This document shows, piece after piece, positions 57,116 to 64,000 of a DNA stretch of 64,000 nt. The notes under the pieces are model-generated. The model saw nothing but the letters and a program-made list of their open reading frames with translations. It ran no database searches and had not been told where the DNA came from. The number at the start of each line of letters is the position of its first letter. The first letter of the stretch is position 1. Made by a program: the position numbers and the translations under genes. Origin of the DNA: Piper betle (taxonomy: Eukaryota > Streptophyta > Magnoliopsida > Piperales > Piperaceae); assembly GCA_033002965.1 (NCBI GenBank), contig JAURVB010003427.1, positions 1 through 64,000 on the forward strand, in the 5' to 3' direction.

Positions 57116-58150
57116 GGGAGGAACTGGAAATCAGACTCCACGAGGACAAAGGTGAACTAAACCGAGACAAGCAAATGAGCTAGGGATACACAAGTATGCA
57201 TATAACAATTTATTGTAAACCTCGTATGCCAGTAATACAATATAATAATTTTTAAGCTTTCACTCTAGAGGACAAGAGCTCATTTTAAGCTTCCTATGCT
57301 TATTTGAGGTTAGAGCGCAAGTCGATATATTTTTTTGGATATGAACGACTGAGAACTTAAAAAGGTCCAAGCACCTAATTTAGGAAAATATTATTTTGAT
57401 TTTTCATCATTCCAATCAAAATCTATGGAAAAAAATGACATAAAATGGTTTGAATGCCATCTATGTATTATAGTTGTAAGTGATACTTTAGTTTGTAATT
57501 TTGTGCAACTACATGACTGTCACTCCTCTTTTGTGGCTGGTTGTCATAACATGGCAATATTTCCATTTAGTACTTTACTTTTAAGTAAGTTGTCAAGCTT
57601 GACACCTATTAATAGGATATGTAAAAAGGTGATAACAAATGACTTGAATATCGTCTACGTAGTATGGTAGTAACTATTAATGGGTTTGTAATTTTGTGCA
57701 ATTGTATGGTTATGTCACTCCTTTTGTTTTGGTTGGTTGTGATATCATGACAATGTTTTTGTTTAGTATTTTACTTATAAGTAACTTGCCAAGCTCGACA
57801 CCTGTCGAAATGATAGGTAATATGGCTTGAATTTTGACTATAAATATACTGCATGTGCTCCTGTTGGCCACAAATGTCATTGAAGAATATAGAGGCATAT
57901 ATAACAAGCATTTTGTAGGCCGGTGAACTTTTTGGCAACATGCATATTTTGCAAATTTTTTGTTTCAAAGTACGAAGTGATGTACAAGGTAGTTAGAATA
58001 ATCATTCCTTCCAAAATATGATTATTGTAAACCGTGCGGATGGTCCAATCAGTATCTGATTATAGCATTCATATGCCTCGAGGAGGTTATGTGGCTCAAA
58101 AAGTTATAACAATGAAAAATGAAAAACTAAAAGTTATCTTTGACTCCTTA
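57116..58150. other. AT-rich tail after the MULE transposase, unassigned
   Basis: No coding motif. It contains two diverged copies of a segment (about 57470-57620 and 57680-57800, both with AATTTTGTGCAA, CACTCC and TAAGTAA(G/C)TTG), a direct repeat of roughly 120 bases. It is probably transposon-internal sequence between the transposase and the Ulp1-like gene. Confidence 0.45.
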
Positions 58151-61060
58151 TGTAAAACCCGTGACTCGAGTCAGGGTTTTATGTTACCGAACCAGTCGGT
58201 TCAACCGTTGGTTCGAGTCGAGTCAGTTTCATGAACCGCGTGCTGAGTCGAGGCCAGCCGTGAGTTATGAGATGGTGAGATATGATGATAACATCGAGAA
58301 GATGGTGAGATATGAGTTATCAGAATATACGAAAGTATGCAGTATTTTTTCTTTTTATATGTTTGATCGTAGAAATAGTTTTAGGCCGAATAACGCGTTA
58401 GGACGTGTTGGATTATATTCGGGTGGGTTATTAGTTATAGAGCATGTCATTTGGATGTTGTTGTGTTTGTTTTATTTTATGGAATTTTTCCATATTTTTC
58501 TAGATTTTTTTAGAATTTATTACGAACTAGTTATTATTTTGACTCGAGTAGGAATCGAGTCAATACTTATTTATGAAATTGCCACTAGAGCATTTCTTCT
58601 CCCTCCCGACCCTTCTTCACCCAAACCCTCGCCGTTGTGTGCTGCCGCCGCCGCCGTCGACGCCGCGCTGCCACCGATCGACGCCGCTCCGCCTTGCCGT
58701 GCCGTCGCCGTGCCGCCACGACCGACCTCGGCCATCGATCACCTGCCGGCGCGCCGCCGCGATGCCACGAAGCCGCCTCGGCCGTCGCCACTCCGAGCCG
58801 GATTCTGCCGCCGTTCGGTCGCTGTTGCCACCGCTGTGACCACCAGTCTCACCCTCTCGCCGTCACCGACGTTTCCCCCATCATCCCGACCACCGTCGAG
58901 GCCGGCCGCAGCCCCGATCGGAGCATGCCGCCGCCGCCACCCATTTTCGACGCCGCCACCGACAGCCATCGCCGCCCCGGCTACCTTGTTTGACACCACC
59001 ATTGGACCAAGCTCGTCGAGCTGGTGCCGATAGACCCCCTGTTTGCCCCGTCCCGAATCATCGCCGGAAAACCGTCGGAATCCGCCCGAAAACTGCCGAC
59101 ACTCGCCGGAAAACCGCCGGAACCGCCGGAAAATTGGATTTGTGGGAAATTCGCCAGATCATCTGCCGAACGCACCCGGTCCAATCTGATCGGACTTCGG
59201 ACGCCGCTAGGTGCCGAATTCGAGTTTCGAGCCACGAAACGGAAACCCTAGCCGTCGCCGATTTTCGACGACGCGAGGTATAATTTATTTTAATTTAATT
59301 ATTTAAAAATATTGATTATTAGAATTGCATGGCAGGATTTGTGTGTGTGTTATAATAATATATATAAATGTAGATTTGATTAAGGATAAAATATGAAATT
59401 TGTTTGATTGAGTGGTGTTAAAAATGGAGGCTAAGAAACTAATTAGGGTAACTAGGTAATGATCATGATCTAATGCAAACTAGCCTAAGTAGACTTGCTA
59501 GAATTGATATAGGCTAATGTGTGATGATTGATGTGTGATTGTGTTGATTGTGAGTGCATGCTATAGGATGTGTGATTCATCATGCGGGCGTTAGTTTTTA
59601 GCTTGATTGTGTAGGTATGGTGTAGGAGCTCGCCGCCTAGGCGCATGGACCCGTTTGGAGATTCTACCAGGTCCGTTTAGGACTCGTTCTCTGTTTTTAT
59701 GCTACTCTATTGTGTATTTGATTTATCATGTGCACGATGAGTTAAGTGGCGTTTTATCGGATTCCACTTAACTCGGGCCATTTAGCCAACGATTTTTTCG
59801 GATTAATAACCCTCGAGGATGAGATCCCTCGAGTTTGTTTTCGAACTTCAGATCCAGCTCACGATGCCTTCGGGCCTATTGTATAAATCCCAACCTAGAC
59901 CTATATACATATGTTATAGTTTTTCGCGTTTTCAGTGAGAGATTGAATGAAGGAAATCCGACTACCGTGCTACGCGAGCGGGCACGTGTGAGTCGATAGT
60001 GGGCTCTGGAATGGTGTGCGGGCCGTTTCATTCCCGAGGGATCCTGACAACTCCACCTTTGAGTTCCTCAAACCCGGAGAAGTGTGGAGGTTCACGGGTA
60101 TTGCATTGCAGTGCATGTCTAGAACTTGTGGTTTCAAAGGGTACTAAAGGCGACCGCCTGAGAGTACTCAGCCTTCGTGCTCAAGGCCAGGAGTAATATG
60201 GAAGGTACAGAGGGTGGAAAGGAATGAGATTTGATGCGAGAAGCGATAGAGAAATGGCCAAGGTATGAGAATGAGAAAGAAAGGGGGACACTGTCAACCC
60301 GAGGGCGACGTCTCCCGTATGTGCCCTGATGAGAGTTCTTGAGGAAGTATATGGTTTTCATTCAACAGGAGAGTTTGCTCTCCTGTGCCAGATTGATATT
60401 AGTTATTTTTTGGGCCGGTAACACTCGTTACTGACGGTTTTTCTATATATATGTAGGTGAGGAATGCGAGCAATGAAAGCTATCGGGACTACGGAGGAGC
60501 AGCACGAAACGGCGCACACATGTACCTGCCGCGTGTAATGTATAATGATGGTTGTTTAATGCTGTGTGAATGATTGTTAGAATGTTTTTGTCTTGATGAA
60601 TTGCCTGTTATGAAATGAATGGATAGATGGGAATGAGAAGGGAGCCTTGGAGTTCAGCCTCGGCTTAGATGAAAACAAATGAGATAATAATGGAATGCCA
60701 CGATAGATTGTTATATTTTGTCATATTTTGATAAAATATTTATATACCTTTGTTGTGGACAGGTTGGCCCTTATTGCACTTTTAAGGGAAACTCTGTCCG
60801 TTTTTAAGTAGTAGTATATATTTTCTTTTGGTTTCTCATTTATTGTTTTGTCTTGTTTTTGCTTGTACATCATAGCATGCATGTAGGACCACGTTAGAAC
60901 CCAATCGTTCCCATTCATGCATTTCATGTTTGCATCTCCATCTTGAGACGCCGAGGGCAGATCCGGGTCAGCTTAACCGAACCCAGTAGATTAGCGAACG
61001 GTTCGGTCGCCGGTGACATTTCCGGGTCGGTTCACGGGTGAGCCGAAATGGGGTGTTACA
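58151..61060 (+). mobile_element. Family-A solo LTR, near-perfect TSD
   Basis: TGTAAAACCCGTGACTCGAG at 58151 to GGGGTGTTACA at 61060 (2910 bp), flanked by CCTTA (58146-58150) and CCTTG (61061-61065), one mismatch. Both TG/CA ends are intact. It is very similar over its length to the reverse-oriented copy at 20746-23591. It contains the CpG-rich block 58600-59270, the segment CCCTAGCCGTCGCCG...GCGAGGTATAATTT (59247-59288), a TATA-like TATATACAT at 59902, GCACTTTTAAGGGAAACTCT at 60776 and the hairpin GGTTCACGGGTGAGCC at 61029-61044. The 297-codon reading from 58140 runs through the CpG-rich block and is not a gene. Confidence 0.95.
59902..59910 (+). promoter_or_regulatory. Putative TATA box of a family-A solo LTR
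   Basis: TATATACAT in the conserved LTR position after GACC. Confidence 0.45.
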
Positions 61061-61065
61061 CCTTG

Positions 61066-63836
61066 CCCTCAATTAGAGAAGCTGTTGCATGGAAGTGTCT
61101 CTATATCTCAATCTTTCACTATAGCAGACAAACGAAAAAAATAAACAATTAAGGATAACAAATTGCAAGTAGTTGAAACTACATTTATATTGACTTGTTG
61201 CATTGTTAACATCCAATTTTCACTAGTCGAAACACATAAAGCCACCATTAATATGAATATAGCATAGTCATATTCATTGGCAGGTTGATGATTTGGACTA
61301 AGTTGAATGGATTTGACTGCAATGCCACTAGGGTCTATGTTCATCCAGGAGAGGGTTGAGTTTGCCACCTTCATTACATACTTAAGGTGGATTTATGTGT
61401 GGCCAAGGGAGTTGAAAGAGTTGTACTTCTATCATTTCTTGTTGTGGATAAGGAGATGCCAATGGGCCTCATTGCACAGTGGAATCATGATAGTGTTCTA
61501 CCACTTCTTATTAGTGATACAGACGGATTTGTATGTTTGGCTTTCATGGCCCTCGTCGGCGGTCTGGAGGGCTTACACTTTCATCAATATTTACTGTTCC
61601 AGCCATTTAATATTGGGGCAACGTGATTTTCAACATATAGAGTATAGACCAATAAATACCTTTGCAACATAGAAACCATCTATGGAGCTGTAGCAACTAA
61701 TTTCCGAAAGCTTTTTGTCCACCCACCTCAACCGCAATTGCCTGTCTACGAGCATGGTTGTGTACGCATCAACGACCTACCAAACATTTTCTCTGTGGTT
61801 ACAAACATGAACCTAGTAATCAATTCAATACAAATTGAAATTAAACTTCATTTATGGACTTACTTTGTCTGATATGAATTTCTTATAGAGTAGGTCATAT
61901 ACGTCAATATTCCTTACAATGTCATTGGACACATGAGAATGGTTAGAGGTCATGTATGACTCAAGCATCACCTTGTTGTCATCTTCAACCAGTCCATATG
62001 GTCGTAAAACTATCCAATAAGAAAATATGAATTCAATTGTCCCCCTATAAAGTACAAATTGAAAGGAAATAGTGTAATACTCAAGTTGTCATATTCTGCC
62101 TAATCATTATTTGACATACGATGGTATGCCTCTAGCACAACAAGTTGTACATTGCTTAAACTAGGTCTGGTGGGGGAGGTAGTAATATTGATCATTTCAA
62201 AGTCCTTGGCAATGGGTTTGGTCAACTTTCTTGCCCACATTTTCCATCTCAACCTTGGTCTTGGTGGAATTGGATGGTGTTCAACTACCACCTACTTGGC
62301 CTCCCTTGCATCTCTTAGTGGAGTGTCACCCTCCTCGACCAGGGGCTGCTCAACTTGACCCTCCCTAATCATATTACCGTTCACCTATCCCACCTCATCA
62401 TCTAAGTTTATCGCCCCTACTTCTACTTCCAATGCCCACTCCAAACCTTGTTGCCCTCACACCTCATCCTCCATGCTAGTAGGTGGTAGGTGTGAATCAA
62501 CACCCATCCCCAAATCTTGTGGCAGTACCACCTCCTCTTTCAATTTGGCCAATCTAAGTGGTGAGGGCTCCTATGATAGGTGAACTCCTTCGAGACGAAA
62601 GACAAGACTGTGATGAGGGCTATGGTGGGGTTGTCGAACATTCTCCACCCTCGCCATCCTCCTCTCAAGTTCCGAGATCCAGTGTCCATGGTCACCCTTC
62701 TCAGCCCCTCCATCATCCTCAAAACACACAATATACTTCATACATTACAATGGAAATAATCATTACAAGAACCGTAGCAGCATTCACATGCCATCACATG
62801 AACCTGGATGGTGTCAAGTGGTAGAAGATTCTCTCCTTACGACATATAGCCAAAATGAAGGCCACATCTAACAAACAACATGTAATGCTTGTTGTATTCA
62901 TGTTAATATCACGTAAATCACACGATGTACCTCATCATGGCTCATGTGAGTAAAAAGGTTTATGTGAAACCCTCACTTCCAATGATAGAACTTCTTATCA
63001 GTGTCAACAATGATCCTAACCCAACCCAATTATATGCCTTTGGAATAATTTATGTCCTCGGCTTCCTCTATATATTAGTGTGCTCAAATAGTCCCCCCTG
63101 CATAAACACATTAATGAACAAGACATCAATCCAACTTGTACACCATTTGAACATAATTTGCATATTACCATACTACTATGCCTCTGCTTTGGCCAATGAA
63201 ATACCTATAGGACAACCAAGATCCCATTGAGGAAACCTATCGTATTGTGATGCCCACTTCGGCATGAGGAGATATTTGCAACAACTTTATTAAGTGAAGC
63301 AACGAGGAACCCGTACACCATTTTTGCCCAATTATATTCTCCAAGTCCCTCTAAGTTTGCAACTATGCCCTACAATCCGGCTTCCACACGTTGGTTCCCT
63401 CTTGCAAAAAGAAAACTTCATAGTTGTGTACCACTACGCACCTCACAGTGTCAAGGACCATATCCTTTGTCCTCAAAGGTTCTAAGTCCTCTATTTTCTT
63501 CTCCAAGAGCTTGTAACTTACATCCTCATTTTGGCCTAGAAAGAGCCTATTTCATACCATTAGATCAAGCATACACTTCATATGCAACTTTCTTCCCCTA
63601 TCCGGAAGGCCCAAAACGTGGGCTACATCTGACCTTGTGAATGGAATAAGGGTGTTGTGTAGTATAAACCCTTGTTCGTCCTTGGTCCACAACTCTGTAA
63701 GCTCATCAAGTAGAAACGTGTGAAAAAATATGCCAACTCCATCTACTAGTTGGCCAAACGGGGTTTGCTTAATGAGCTCCATGTGCTCGTCCCTCACATT
63801 GACCTTTTTTAATATACTTGTAGTCCTTGTAGCCAT
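61066..63836 (-). pseudogene. Ulp1/C48-type SUMO protease-like gene, transposon-associated, decayed
   Basis: The first exon-like reading, 63552-63836 (94 codons, ATG start), has the plant N-terminal domain often joined to Ulp1-like proteases in MULEs: TPFGQLVD, then LLDELTELW and IPFTRSDVAHVLGLPDRG. Further down, the complement of about 63300 gives EYNWAKMVYGFLVASLNKVV. The middle (62100-62850) is a poorly conserved linker. The C-terminal reading 61108-61374, and the same frame upstream, gives the cysteine-protease core: IPLCNEAHWHLLIHN with the catalytic His at 61462-61464, KYNSFNSLG with Asn (61420-61422) where Asp is expected, and QPANEYDYAIF with Tyr (61264-61266) where the nucleophilic Cys is expected. 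Three stops lie between. It would have cut SUMO-like tags; it cannot now. It faces the MULE transposase. Confidence 0.75.
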
Positions 63837-64000
63837 GCTGGCCGACCGCAGTAGAGATCGATCCTTTTCCTCTCCCTACTCAATGTCAACAAAATTGTTA
63901 GTTTCACAACATCAGAGAGTACATTCTCACTACCATCATTATCAACTTTCAGCCACCGTAACAACATACCTTCGCTTTCCCATAGTTCATACTTGTCCTT
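63837..64000. other. Sequence upstream of the Ulp1-like start
   Basis: Pyrimidine-rich text with no recognised motif, possibly the 5' leader or promoter of the Ulp1-like gene. The window ends here. Confidence 0.3.

Noticed and set aside
58140..59033. A 297-codon + strand reading
   Set aside because: It spans the start and GC-rich block of a solo LTR, is Arg/Pro/Ala-rich in all frames and has no domain. It begins outside the LTR by chance.

Overview
This is plant nuclear DNA from a repeat-rich, probably heterochromatic interval. I could not place the species. No intact host gene is visible. Nearly all recognisable sequence is transposable-element derived: Ty3/gypsy LTR retrotransposons with long (2.4-3.2 kb) LTRs, a non-autonomous gag-only relative, miniature LTR elements (TRIMs), an older Athila-like element, a probable Ty1/copia LTR, and a decayed Mutator-like (MULE) transposase beside a decayed Ulp1-type protease gene. 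Element ends were assigned from TG...CA-like termini, the tRNA-iMet primer binding site (TGGTATCAGAGC), polypurine tracts and 5-bp target site duplications (TSDs) read directly from the sequence. The family labels A, B1, B2 and C are mine.

Left part, 1-18 kb. At 1-5.7 kb is a broken family-A Ty3/gypsy element on the + strand: protease and RT fragments, an LTR fragment replacing central pol, a chromodomain and a 3' LTR. At 6.0-6.4 kb is a minus-strand gypsy chromodomain remnant, followed by about 3.3 kb of AT-rich sequence with nothing recognisable. At 10.0-14.9 kb is a minus-strand family-A LTR with a non-coding internal region carrying a single TRIM with a perfect TSD. At 14.9-17.5 kb is a gag-only (TR-GAG-like) family-B1 element with a minisatellite in its LTR, ended by another TRIM.

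Middle part, 18.8-44.3 kb, is a nest at least five deep. An Athila-like element is split by a + strand family-A element (19340-43069, TSD TCCTC). That is split by a minus-strand family-B2 chromovirus (20186-36832, TSD TCTAC/TCCAC). The left LTR of B2 is split by another B2 solo LTR (20654-27291, TSD AATCC), which is split by a family-A solo LTR (20746-23591, TSD GCAAA) and carries an 87-bp higher-order minisatellite. The same B2 LTR also took a tandem TRIM array (28555-29856, TSD CTTCT). Subtracting the inserts leaves an LTR of about 2.65 kb, matching its 2.71-kb partner, which supports the reconstruction.

Right part, 44.4-64 kb. A family-C solo LTR (44912-54027) holds a family-A solo LTR (46884-51163, TSD GTGCA), which holds a second tandem TRIM array (48916-50217), and also a copia-like LTR. 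After it come a MULE transposase pseudogene (about 55.6-57.1 kb, +), a family-A solo LTR (58151-61060) and a minus-strand Ulp1/C48 protease pseudogene (61.1-63.8 kb). MULE plus Ulp1 recalls the Ulp1-carrying MULEs known in plants.

The most notable observation is that the two TRIM arrays have the same architecture (4 LTRs, 3 internal units, 1302 bp) and their middle units share private variants. This suggests that the multimer itself was copied as one unit.
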